From contig NZ_CP159814.1 of NCBI RefSeq assembly GCF_047722505.1, positions 930,001 through 994,000 of the forward strand: DNA of 64,000 bases. The letters are read 5' to 3'. The notes under the pieces are model-generated. The model did not search any database and was not told the origin of the DNA. It saw only the letters and a list, made by a program, of their open reading frames with translations. Source of the stretch: Pelagibacter sp047722505. GTDB lineage: Bacteria > Pseudomonadota > Alphaproteobacteria > Pelagibacterales > Pelagibacteraceae. Below are positions 8,620 to 17,017 of the stretch, piece by piece. Position numbers and translations under genes: made by a program. Numbering within the stretch: position 1 is the stretch's first letter; the number at the start of each line of letters is the position of its first letter.

Positions 8620-9856
8620 TAAGGGTTTTTAGCATTTCAATAGAAGACTTTATTCCATCCTCATGAAAACCATAACCAAAATAACTCCCACAAAATAAAA
8701 TATTTTTTTTATTCTGTATTTTTTGTAGATTCTTTTGGTTTAAAAGCGCATCTGCATCAAAATAAGGGTGAGTAAACCTGACTTTTTTGTATGTTTTATC
8801 AGCAGAAATTTCTCTAAATGGGTTAATTGTTAAAAAGATATTTTTATCTATTTTTAGATTCTGCAACTGGTTTAACCAATATGTTACTGATGTTCTTTCA
8901 ATATTTTCTGCACTCATTGATGAATTCCAAGAACACCATGCCTTCTTATTTTTGGGCATAATACTTTCATCAAAATGAATAACGGCTATATTTCCTCTAT
9001 ATCTAAAATTTTTTAATATAAGCTCTTCATCTGAAGTTGGATTATCAATTATTTTTAAAGCCTCATCAGCATGTGTTGCAATTACAACTTTATCATAATC
9101 AAAAAACTCATTCTCTTCACCATAAAAAATTTTAGCTCCAAAGTCACTTCTAACAACTTTATTTATATTGTAATTTTTAAAGTGTTCTCCACTAATTTGG
9201 CTTATTACTTTATCTACATAGGTTTTGCTTCTATTTGCGACAGTAAACCATTGAGGTCTATCTTTTATTTTAAACAAACCATGATTTTTAAAAAAATTTA
9301 AAAAGAATGATAGTGGCATTTGTGTAGCCTCATAAGGCGGCATTGACCAAATTGCTGATACCATTGGAATAATATGATAATTAATAAAATAATCTGAAAT
9401 TTTTATTTCTTTTAAATATTCCCCTAATGTTATTGATTTAACTTCCTCTGTTTCTATTTTTTCACAGTTTTTATAAAAACTTAAAATTTCAAAAAACATT
9501 TTTAAGAATTTTGGATTAAATAGATTTTTTTTATTGGAAAAAATTCCACCTAATCCTTTTCCACAATATTCCAAGTCACTATTTTCTACAGTAACAGAAA
9601 ATGACATATCACTTTTTTCAATCTCTATTTTATTTTCTGAAAAAAAACTAATCAAGTTTGGATAGGTATTTTTGTTAAAAACCATAAATCCAATATCTAT
9701 TGGAATTTCTTTATTAGGGTGGTAAGCAACTTTTATTGTATTTGCATGACCCCCAAATTGATTTTCTTTTTCAAATAAATCAACTTTATGTTTTTTAGAT
9801 AGGTAATAAGCAGCACTTAATCCTGATATACCAGCACCTACTACAGCAATTTTCAT
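8612..9856 (-). CDS. FAD-dependent amine oxidase-like protein (NAD(P)-binding flavoprotein)
   Basis: 414-residue flavoprotein. The N-terminal fold is MKIAVVGAGISGLSAAYYLSK, followed by VDLFEKENQFGGHANT. Family blocks IDIGFMVFNKNTYPN, MVSAIWSMPPYEATQMPLSF and the C-terminal FCGSYFGYGFHEDGI are visible. Proteins of this subgroup accompany DUF1365 and Cfa-like enzymes in many proteobacteria. I recall related clusters in Rhodobacter being tied to photo-oxidative stress and unusual (methylated/furan) fatty acids; the exact reaction here is unproven. It is the first gene of the operon, starting 12 bases downstream of gcvP. Confidence 0.86.
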   Translation of the reverse strand: MKIAVVGAGISGLSAAYYLSKKHKVDLFEKENQFGGHANTIKVAYHPNKEIPIDIGFMVFNKNTYPNLISFFSENKIEIEKSDMSFSVTVENSDLEYCGKGLGGIFSNKKNLFNPKFLKMFFEILSFYKNCEKIETEEVKSITLGEYLKEIKISDYFINYHIIPMVSAIWSMPPYEATQMPLSFFLNFFKNHGLFKIKDRPQWFTVANRSKTYVDKVISQISGEHFKNYNINKVVRSDFGAKIFYGEENEFFDYDKVVIATHADEALKIIDNPTSDEELILKNFRYRGNIAVIHFDESIMPKNKKAWCSWNSSMSAENIERTSVTYWLNQLQNLKIDKNIFLTINPFREISADKTYKKVRFTHPYFDADALLNQKNLQKIQNKKNILFCGSYFGYGFHEDGIKSSIEMLKTLND

Positions 9857-9868
9857 CTTGATAAATTT

Positions 9869-12727
9869 TTAGGCTGCTGTGTCTTCGTACTCTTCCATTG
9901 ATGGACATGTGCAAAACAAGTTTTTATCCCCATAAACATTATCTACTCTACCTACTGGAGGCCAATATTTATTTGTTCTTAAAAATTCTGAAGGATAAGC
10001 GGCCTCTTCTCTTTCATATTTATGATCCCATTTATTTGATGTTAATTCAACGTGAGTATGTGGCGCATTCTTCAATGGATTATCAGTCTTATCATATTTT
10101 CCAGACTGAATTTTATTTATCTCTTGTTTTATCTTTATAAGAGTAGAACAAAACTTGTCAATTTCACTCAAACTTTCACTTTCTGTAGGTTCAATCATCA
10201 TTGTACCAGCAACAGGCCAGGACATTGTTGGAGCATGATAGCCAAAATCAATCAATCGCTTTGCAATATCTTCTTCTGTAATCCCTGTTTCACTTTTTAT
10301 TGTTCTAATATCAATGATACATTCATGGGCTACATTGCCACTTTTACCCTTATACAAAATTGGAAAAGAGTCTTTTAGTTTATGTGCAATGTAATTTGCA
10401 TTTAGTATTGCAACTTGTGATGCTTTTCTTAAACCTTCAGAACCCATCATCTTTATATACATCCATGAAATCGATAAAATACTTGAGCTGCCCCAAGGAG
10501 CTGCAGATACTGCTCCCATTCCAGTCACTGGGCCACAATCTTTTATCACAGAATGTTTTGGCAAAAATATTTCTAAATGTTTTTTACACGCTATTGGTCC
10601 CATACCTGGTCCACCACCACCATGGGGTATACAAAATGTTTTATGTAAATTTATATGACAAACATCTGGTCCAAAATTTCCTGGTTTGGCAATACCTACT
10701 AATGCATTTAAATTTGCTCCATCCATGTAAACTTGCCCGCCATGATTATGAATTAATTCACAAATATCAGTTATTTTTTCCTCAAAAACACCGTGTGTTG
10801 ATGGGTAAGTAACCATAAGAGCAGCTAAATTTTCCGAATGTTCTTCAGCTTTATTTTTTAAATCTTCATAGTCTACGTTTCCATATTGATCACATTTCAC
10901 AACAACTACTTTCATACCAACCATTTGAGCACTTGCTGGATTTGTTCCATGTGCAGAGCTTGGGATTAAACAAACATTACGATTTGTTTCACCATTTTTT
11001 TCATGAAATTTACGTATTACCATTAAACCAGCAAACTCACCTTGAGCTCCAGCATTTGGTTGTAATGAAACTCCAGAAAACCCAGTAATTGACCTTAACC
11101 AGTTTTTTAAGTCTGTAAATAATTCCCTGTAACCATCCATTTGTTCAACTGGAGAAAAAGGATGTGGTTGTGAAAATTCTTTCCAGGTAACTGGTATCAT
11201 TTCTGAAACTGCATTAAGTTTCATGGTGCAAGATCCTAAAGCAATCATAGATTTATTTAAGGCAATGTCAGAGTCTTCTAATTTTTTTAGATATCTAAGC
11301 ATTTCTGTTTCTGAATGGTAACTATTAAAAACTGGATGATCTAAATAAGTTGAAGTTCTTAATAGATTTTTAGGAATATTAGACAAGCTTTCATTCATAG
11401 ATTCTTTAATTGTTTCTGAACAATTAAAAATTTTTAATAACTGATTTGCTCTATAAAGATTTTTTCTTTCATCAAAAGACACTGCTAACATTTCAGAATT
11501 CACTTTTCTGATATTTACTCCTTGATCTAAAGCATTTTTGTATATCTTCTCTGTTTTATCTAAAGTTTTTATTGTTACCGTATCAAAAAAATCATTTGAA
11601 TAAAGTTCATAACCAGATTGTTTTAGTTTATCTGCAAAATTTTTAGTCAGTTGAGAAACGCTTTCTGCAATCTTTTTAATACCTTGTGGACCGTGATAGA
11701 CAGCATAAGCAGCAGAGACTATTGCTAATAATGCTTGTGCAGTGCAAATATTACTCGTGGCTTTATCTCTTCTTATATGTTGCTCTCTTGTTTGTAGGGC
11801 AAGTCTGTATGCTTTTTTTCCATGTCTATCTACTGAAACACCTACTATTCTGCCTGGCATTGATCTTTTATATTCATCTTTTGTAGCAAAAAATGCTGCA
11901 TGGGGACCACCATAACCCATTGGAATTCCAAAACGTTGTGAACTACCAACTGCAATATCAGCACCTAACTCAGCGGGTGTTTTTAGTTTAGCAAGTGCTA
12001 ACAAATCACATGCAAGAACTGCTTTTCCATTATGTTTATGTATTTTACTAATAGCCTCACTTGGGTCTTTTATATCTCCAAGAGTGCCAGGGTATTGAAT
12101 AATACCACATATAATATCTTCTTTAATATCTTTATCCTCGTCACCAACTATTATTTCTAAACCTAAAGGTTCAGCTCTTGTTTTAATAACATCTATAGTT
12201 TGAGGGTGACAATTTTTTGAAACGAAAACTTTTTTAGTTTCAGACTTAGATATTCTATAGCTCAATCCCATAGCTTCTGCTGCTGCTGTTCCTTCATCTA
12301 AAAGAGAGGCATTAGCAATATCCATTCCTGTAAAATCTATTACCATTTGTTGAAAATTAAGTAGCATCTCTAGTCTTCCTTGTGCCACTTCAGGTTGGTA
12401 GGGAGTATAAGAAGTGTACCATCCTGGATTTTCTAAAATATTTCTAAGTATTACATATGGTGTATAAGTTCCATAATAACCCATTCCTATAAAACTAGAA
12501 TAAATCTTATTTTTTTTAGAAATATCTTTTAGTTTTCTAAGAGCTTTGTATTCAGAGTTTGGATCTCCAATATCTAAGTCATCTTTAAGAAGGATTTTTT
12601 CTGGTACGGTGTCTTTTATTAAATCATCAAGACTTTTATAGCCTAATTCTTTAAGCATAACATTTTGTTCATCAATGGATGGGCCTATATGTCTTTGTAT
12701 AAAATCTTTTTGAGCATTTTTTAACAT
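9869..12727 (-). CDS. gcvP: Glycine dehydrogenase (decarboxylating), P-protein
   Basis: 952-residue single-chain P-protein of the glycine cleavage system. It decarboxylates glycine with pyridoxal phosphate and passes the aminomethyl group to lipoyl-GcvH. The N-terminal half has FIGMGYYGTYTPYVILRNILENPGWYTSYTPYQPEVAQGRLE; the C-terminal half has the PLP lysine in INLHKTFCIPHGGGGPG (about residue 697) and GSCTMKLNAVSEMIP. The length is typical of the fused alpha-beta form. It starts one base after gcvH and is the last gene of gcvTHP, so it falls under the upstream glycine riboswitch. No strong terminator was seen before the next gene. Confidence 0.97.
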   Translation of the reverse strand: MLKNAQKDFIQRHIGPSIDEQNVMLKELGYKSLDDLIKDTVPEKILLKDDLDIGDPNSEYKALRKLKDISKKNKIYSSFIGMGYYGTYTPYVILRNILENPGWYTSYTPYQPEVAQGRLEMLLNFQQMVIDFTGMDIANASLLDEGTAAAEAMGLSYRISKSETKKVFVSKNCHPQTIDVIKTRAEPLGLEIIVGDEDKDIKEDIICGIIQYPGTLGDIKDPSEAISKIHKHNGKAVLACDLLALAKLKTPAELGADIAVGSSQRFGIPMGYGGPHAAFFATKDEYKRSMPGRIVGVSVDRHGKKAYRLALQTREQHIRRDKATSNICTAQALLAIVSAAYAVYHGPQGIKKIAESVSQLTKNFADKLKQSGYELYSNDFFDTVTIKTLDKTEKIYKNALDQGVNIRKVNSEMLAVSFDERKNLYRANQLLKIFNCSETIKESMNESLSNIPKNLLRTSTYLDHPVFNSYHSETEMLRYLKKLEDSDIALNKSMIALGSCTMKLNAVSEMIPVTWKEFSQPHPFSPVEQMDGYRELFTDLKNWLRSITGFSGVSLQPNAGAQGEFAGLMVIRKFHEKNGETNRNVCLIPSSAHGTNPASAQMVGMKVVVVKCDQYGNVDYEDLKNKAEEHSENLAALMVTYPSTHGVFEEKITDICELIHNHGGQVYMDGANLNALVGIAKPGNFGPDVCHINLHKTFCIPHGGGGPGMGPIACKKHLEIFLPKHSVIKDCGPVTGMGAVSAAPWGSSSILSISWMYIKMMGSEGLRKASQVAILNANYIAHKLKDSFPILYKGKSGNVAHECIIDIRTIKSETGITEEDIAKRLIDFGYHAPTMSWPVAGTMMIEPTESESLSEIDKFCSTLIKIKQEINKIQSGKYDKTDNPLKNAPHTHVELTSNKWDHKYEREEAAYPSEFLRTNKYWPPVGRVDNVYGDKNLFCTCPSMEEYEDTAA

Positions 12728-13108
12728 TTAACTACCACTTTCTTTTGAAAATTTTTCGTATTCTTCTTTATTCATTAATGAATCCATTTCAGACTTATCA
12801 GTAATTTTTAATTTAAAAAACCATGCATCATTTTCTGGATCGTTATTAACCTTTGCAGGATCATCAACAATTGCTTGGTTGTTTTCGATAATTTCTCCAG
12901 ATACAGGAGTATAAATATCGCTTGCAGCTTTTGTTGATTCTACAACTCCTGCATTACCATCTTTAACAACAGAGGACCCTATCTCTGGTAACTCTACAAA
13001 AACAATATCACCTAGCATTTCGGTTGCATGTTGTGTAATTCCTACAACAGCAGTATCTCCATCTATTTTTATCCACTCGTGTTCTTTTGAATATTTTACT
13101 TCACTCAT
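12728..13108 (-). CDS. gcvH: Glycine cleavage system H protein
   Basis: 126-residue lipoyl carrier that shuttles the aminomethyl intermediate between GcvP, GcvT and lipoamide dehydrogenase. The lipoylation lysine is Lys60 in VVESTKAASDIYTPVSGEI, preceded by the conserved HEWIKIDGDTAVVGITQHATEMLGDIVFVELP region. Its start overlaps the gcvT stop by four bases, and gcvP starts the next base after its stop, so the three are translationally coupled. Length and motifs are ordinary for the family. Confidence 0.97.
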   Translation of the reverse strand: MSEVKYSKEHEWIKIDGDTAVVGITQHATEMLGDIVFVELPEIGSSVVKDGNAGVVESTKAASDIYTPVSGEIIENNQAIVDDPAKVNNDPENDAWFFKLKITDKSEMDSLMNKEEYEKFSKESGS

Positions 13109-14211
13109 TTGATAGCTCCTTTCACATAACTTTTTTTATAAAATGGCAAATTACTTATAATTGCTGGATATTTTTTTCCTCTCACTTCTAAAAAAACCTT
13201 AGTATCAATTTTAGAAAATGAATTTTCCACATAACCCATTGCAACTGGAGCCTGGACACTCGGACCAAAAGTTCCACTTGTAATTTCCCCAATATTTTTA
13301 TCGTCTTCACTGAATATTGAAGTTTTTTCTCGAGCTATAATTCTTCCTTCTGGCTTAATACCTACACGGATCTTGCTTACTCCTTTCTCGATTTGAGATT
13401 TAATTTTTTCACATCCAATAAATCCACCTTCAAGAATTCTATTTTTTGATATTGCCCATTTTAAATTCGCTTCTACTGGGCTTTTATTGATATCCATATC
13501 ATGACCATACAAACAAAGCCCTGCCTCTAGTCTCAGAGTATCCCTAGCACCTAACCCAATTAAACTAGCCCCTTCATCTATGAGTTTTTGAACAAACACT
13601 TCTGCATCATCATTTTTTATCGATATCTCAAATCCATCTTCACCAGTATAGCCAGATCTAGTAATATAAATATTTCTTTTAAGATAATTAAATTTACCAC
13701 CATTCATAAATTCTAAATCTGACACCCCATTGATTATCTTTTCTAATATTTTAACAGCTTTTGGACCTTGGATTGCTATAAGAGATAGCTCTTCACTTAA
13801 AATCATTTCATACTTATCTTCTAACAATTTAGATAAAAGTTTAAAATCTGTGTTCTTACAAGCAGCATTTAATACAATGTTAAAGCCACCTTCAACTTTT
13901 GTGATAATTAAATCATCATAAATTCCCGCTTCATCATTCATTAAAAAACTATATTTTGACTGATTTAACTTAGCGTTACAAAATTCTGCTGGAAAAATCC
14001 TTTCAAGATCCTTAGCTAATGCGTCGTCACCTTTTATAAATAATTGCCCCATATGTGATACATCAAAAATACCTGCATTTTCTCTTGTACTTTTATGTTC
14101 CTCAATAATTCCTGTAGAATATTGAATTGGCATTTGATAACCTGCAAATGGAACAAATTTGGCTCCATACTTTTGATGTAAATTGTAAAGTGCTGTTTTT
14201 ATATTTTCCAT
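13105..14211 (-). CDS. gcvT: Aminomethyltransferase, glycine cleavage T protein
   Basis: 368-residue tetrahydrofolate-dependent T protein, which releases ammonia and forms 5,10-methylene-THF from the H-protein intermediate. Conserved blocks are YGAKFVPFAGYQMPIQY near the N-terminus, IFDVSHMGQ (~48-56), YITRSGYTGEDGFEIS and LGARDTLRLEAGLCLYGHDMD, then the C-terminal barrel with APVAMGYV. It is the first gene of gcvTHP. The start codon lies 13 bases beyond the glycine riboswitch with no clear Shine-Dalgarno (sequence AACAAGTTAAT), so control may act on initiation. Confidence 0.97.
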   Translation of the reverse strand: MENIKTALYNLHQKYGAKFVPFAGYQMPIQYSTGIIEEHKSTRENAGIFDVSHMGQLFIKGDDALAKDLERIFPAEFCNAKLNQSKYSFLMNDEAGIYDDLIITKVEGGFNIVLNAACKNTDFKLLSKLLEDKYEMILSEELSLIAIQGPKAVKILEKIINGVSDLEFMNGGKFNYLKRNIYITRSGYTGEDGFEISIKNDDAEVFVQKLIDEGASLIGLGARDTLRLEAGLCLYGHDMDINKSPVEANLKWAISKNRILEGGFIGCEKIKSQIEKGVSKIRVGIKPEGRIIAREKTSIFSEDDKNIGEITSGTFGPSVQAPVAMGYVENSFSKIDTKVFLEVRGKKYPAIISNLPFYKKSYVKGAIK

Positions 14212-14224
14212 ATTAACTTGTTGT

Positions 14225-14388
14225 ACCCATCTGTATGTTTGCCTGAGAGTTTTATTCCGTCGGCGAGAACTTAATCTCTTTCCAGAGTTAATATGTTACG
14301 GTCCTTTTGCCTGAGAGATTCCTGGGTGGTTGCTCCTTCGGCGGATCAATAAAGTTATATAAATAACTAATTGATCTCTCTCCCGTAC
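14225..14388 (-). promoter_or_regulatory. Tandem glycine riboswitch upstream of gcvT
   Basis: Read on the minus strand, the leader starts near 14388 with a GTACGGGAGAG element. The first aptamer has GCCGAAGGAGCAA and, further on, CTCTCAGGCAAAAGGACCG. After a short linker (CTCTGGAAAGAG) the second aptamer has CGCCGACGGAATAAA and CTCTCAGGCAAAC. Both copies carry the glycine-aptamer hallmark CUCUCAGGCAAA, so this is the classical two-aptamer form. Glycine riboswitches before gcvT are documented in SAR11. No intrinsic terminator follows; the aptamer ends 13 bases before the gcvT start, which suggests translational control (inference). Confidence 0.93.
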
Positions 14389-14490
14389 TTTTATTTCATC
14401 TTAATGAATTAAAACACAAATAAATTATATTCGCAATAGGAATATTCATGTACAAAGTAAAGTAATCAATTAATATTCTAAAATTATCTA

Positions 14491-14607
14491 ATTAAAATTA
14501 TTATTCTTTAAATTTATTTCTTAAATTATCAAAACCATAACAGCTTTCTATTTACCCTTATTTATTATTTGTTCTGTGGTAAAAGATTACATTTATATAA
14601 TTAAATT
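14491..14607 (-). pseudogene. Deletion relic: glycosyltransferase 3' end fused to Rieske-gene 5' end
   Basis: Bases 14491-14550 match 17008-17067, the 3' end of the downstream glycosyltransferase gene, at about 55 of 60 positions; the decoded tail is ESCYGFDNLRNKFKE then stop. Bases 14552-14607 match 19914-19969, the start and upstream region of the Rieske gene, at 55 of 56. In the intact module these ends are 2.85 kb apart, so an internal deletion removed the rest of a duplicate copy. The one mismatch in the second half turns codon 2 (CAA) into TAA, so the remnant cannot be translated. The remainder of the 14389-14630 gap is plain AT-rich sequence in which I see no gene. Confidence 0.85.
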
Positions 14608-14630
14608 GGTTTCCCTACCTAAAATTTATA

Positions 14631-16055
14631 CTAAATAATTTTTCTAGGTATTTGTCTTTTTATAATATCTTTTTGATCCTCATAAGTCAGTATTCTGTTA
14701 AACTTATCAAATATATTTATTATTTGAGGTGTGAAATGAACTCCAATTTCAGTAATTTCAATTTTCTCATCACTACAAATAACCAAACCATCATTTTCAA
14801 AATTTTTTAATAATTTAAGCTCTATTGCAAAATATTTTTTAAATTCAATCTTATATTTATTTTCAAAATTTTTAATATTTAGATAATAATATGTTTTTAA
14901 AAACTGCAAAATATTTCTTCTGATTTTATCATCCTCATTAAGCTTAACACCTCTAAATGTTGGTAGATGTCCCTCACTAATACATTCCCTGTATTTATTT
15001 TGTTCATAATAATTTTGAAAATAATAGTCTTCACCTAAATTTCCACTTCCAGAAGTTCCCAACGCAATAAAGTTTGTTACATCACCTGTCTGAGTTCCTA
15101 ATGAATTATATAAGGCTTTTTCATCACTAATCGCTTTTATTAGAGGGTCATTAGGTAATGCATATGACTCAAATCCGGCTTTTTTATAACCACCATCATT
15201 TATCAATTTATTTTTAACAATATCGTACATCTCTTGTCTATCAAAAAAATCTGGAAGTGGTCCATCTCTCAACATATTAATCATATATTTTCTTTTAAAT
15301 GGGTCGTAATGTAAAAGCATTGGCTGAATCTGGGTTGGTTTTATTTTGATTACTTTATCTAAAGTTTCCTCCATACCTTTAGAGGTTTGGCCGGGAAGAC
15401 CAATGAGTAAATCAAAATTAATTACTTTGAATTTCTCTTTTACTTTATCAGTTAGTAAACTGTCAAATAGATCCTCACTTTGTATTCTGTTTATTCTTTT
15501 TTGAACCTCTAAGTCAAAATCTTGGACACCAAATGAAAGTCGATTTACTCCACACTCATGGTAAAATAAAAGTTTTGACTCATCGACCCTTCTTGGATCA
15601 ATTTCTACTGTAAAATCTTTAATATTATCAAAATTGTAACAGGTTTTTAATTTATCAATGAGTGCCTTAAAGTCTTTTTCTTTGTAAAAAGTAGGTGAGC
15701 CACCCCCAAAATACATTTCTTTTACATTTAAAGTTATATTATTTTTTTTTAAAAAAGAAAAAAGCAGATCTATTTCTTTAAACAAATAATTGTAAAGATA
15801 ATCCTCAGCTCTTTTGTAATCATTTGTTATTTCTTTACTACAAAAACAGAAATAACAAAGCTGCTCACAAAAAGGAGTATGTACGTAAAGCATTATGGGC
15901 TCAGAGGGATTTTTTGGAAGCCAGTCTAATAAACCTTTTTTATAATCGACAGATTTAAAATCATAGTTCCAATTATCTTTGGTAGGATATTCAGAATAAT
16001 TGAAAAAAATATCTCTATGATATTTCTTTAATAAATTTGCATCTAATTTACTCAT
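14631..16055 (-). CDS. HemN-like radical SAM protein (paralogue 1)
   Basis: 474-residue radical SAM enzyme of the oxygen-independent coproporphyrinogen III oxidase (HemN) type. The cluster motif has four cysteines as in true HemN: C63, C67, C70 and C72 in HTPFCEQLCYFCFCSK. It also has MYFGGGSPTFYKEKDF, FTVEIDPRRVDESKL, NRLSFGVQDFDLEVQKRINRIQ and a C-terminal HemN-type domain (LKTYYYLNI onward, GVHFTPQIINIFDKF). It is clearly paralogous to the gene at 20972. I used the ATG at 16055; a TTG precedes it by one codon. It overlaps the glycosyltransferase by 8 bases. Two copies inside a glycosyltransferase island argue for a role other than routine heme synthesis, which is unproven. Confidence 0.85.
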   Translation of the reverse strand: MSKLDANLLKKYHRDIFFNYSEYPTKDNWNYDFKSVDYKKGLLDWLPKNPSEPIMLYVHTPFCEQLCYFCFCSKEITNDYKRAEDYLYNYLFKEIDLLFSFLKKNNITLNVKEMYFGGGSPTFYKEKDFKALIDKLKTCYNFDNIKDFTVEIDPRRVDESKLLFYHECGVNRLSFGVQDFDLEVQKRINRIQSEDLFDSLLTDKVKEKFKVINFDLLIGLPGQTSKGMEETLDKVIKIKPTQIQPMLLHYDPFKRKYMINMLRDGPLPDFFDRQEMYDIVKNKLINDGGYKKAGFESYALPNDPLIKAISDEKALYNSLGTQTGDVTNFIALGTSGSGNLGEDYYFQNYYEQNKYRECISEGHLPTFRGVKLNEDDKIRRNILQFLKTYYYLNIKNFENKYKIEFKKYFAIELKLLKNFENDGLVICSDEKIEITEIGVHFTPQIINIFDKFNRILTYEDQKDIIKRQIPRKII

Positions 16056-16983
16056 CAAATCCCACTTTACTTTCTACAATAAACTTTGGTCTATTAGTTG
16101 TTTGTTTAAAAATTAATCCAATATAAGCACATATAATACTCAAGATGAATCCCTGAATTGCAGCAAAAAACAACAAACCAAAGGCTATTAAGCTACTAAA
16201 ATTTAAAATATTTTGATTTTGAGAAATTTGATAAATAATAATAGGAATTAATAATATAATTATTGCTACACTAATAAGCCCCAAAATAAATGAAAGTCTT
16301 ATTAATGTGTTGGAAAAGGGTAGTAAAGCACCCTCAAGAAAGTTAAAAATTACATCTTTTATGCCAAATTTACTTTCTCCACTTTTTCTATTTTGACGTT
16401 CATATAAAATTTTTTCTTTTTTGAATCCAACAAAATCTACCAAAAATCTGAAACTACTTGTCTCATTTATATTTACTATTTCCTTAATCACTCTTTTTGT
16501 GATTAAACGAAAATCTCCAGCATTTTCATCTAAATCAATATAATTAAATTTTTTTAAAATCTTATATCCCCAAAATGACAAAAAATTATTAATATAAGAA
16601 TTTTTAAATTTTTCTCTCTTAGAATAAACAATATCACAATTTTTATTTTTCCATGTTTCAATCATCTTAGTAATAATCCCAGGAGGATCTTGCAAGTCAA
16701 TATCCATATGAATAGCTGCATCACCCTTACAATATTTCAATCCGGCCAAAACACACGGCATATGGCCAAATCGTCTAGACATATTAATAACTTTAATCTT
16801 ATTATTATTTTGAGTTTTACTTGTTAAAAGTTTAAGTGAACTGTCTGTAGAACAGTCGTTAACAAATACAAGTTCATAATCTATATTTTGAACACTCTCT
16901 AATACACTTGAAACTTCATCTATTGCATCATTAATGCAATCTTCTTCATTAAAAAAAGAAAAAATTATTGATATTTTTTTCAT
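16048..16983 (-). CDS. Family 2 glycosyltransferase, GtrB/ArnC-like (copy 1)
   Basis: 311-residue GT2 enzyme with two C-terminal membrane segments, the layout of bactoprenol-phosphate sugar transferases (GtrB/ArnC/DPM1 type). The N-terminal ISIIFSFFNEEDCINDAIDEV, the VFVNDCSTDSSLKLL strand and HMDIDLQDPPGIITKMI (DxD-like acidic cluster) bind the nucleotide sugar. RFGHMPCVLAGLKY and GDFRLITKRVI are also family motifs. Hydrophobic spans run ~231-255 and ~262-290. It probably loads a sugar onto undecaprenyl phosphate at the inner membrane. It is a paralogue of the gene at 17018, 34 bases upstream on the same strand. Confidence 0.88.
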   Translation of the reverse strand: MKKISIIFSFFNEEDCINDAIDEVSSVLESVQNIDYELVFVNDCSTDSSLKLLTSKTQNNNKIKVINMSRRFGHMPCVLAGLKYCKGDAAIHMDIDLQDPPGIITKMIETWKNKNCDIVYSKREKFKNSYINNFLSFWGYKILKKFNYIDLDENAGDFRLITKRVIKEIVNINETSSFRFLVDFVGFKKEKILYERQNRKSGESKFGIKDVIFNFLEGALLPFSNTLIRLSFILGLISVAIIILLIPIIIYQISQNQNILNFSSLIAFGLLFFAAIQGFILSIICAYIGLIFKQTTNRPKFIVESKVGFDE

Positions 16984-17017
16984 AAAATATTTTTATAAAA
17001 TCAGTTAATTAAAATTA

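Noticed and set aside
10360..10812. 150-residue frame on the plus strand within gcvP
   Set aside because: It lies wholly antisense to the well-conserved glycine dehydrogenase and has no family motif or RBS; a shadow frame.
14389..14490. Possible small RNA or tRNA between riboswitch and relic
   Set aside because: AT-rich, with no cloverleaf, no conserved RNA motif and no open frame; it is probably the promoter region for the glycine operon.
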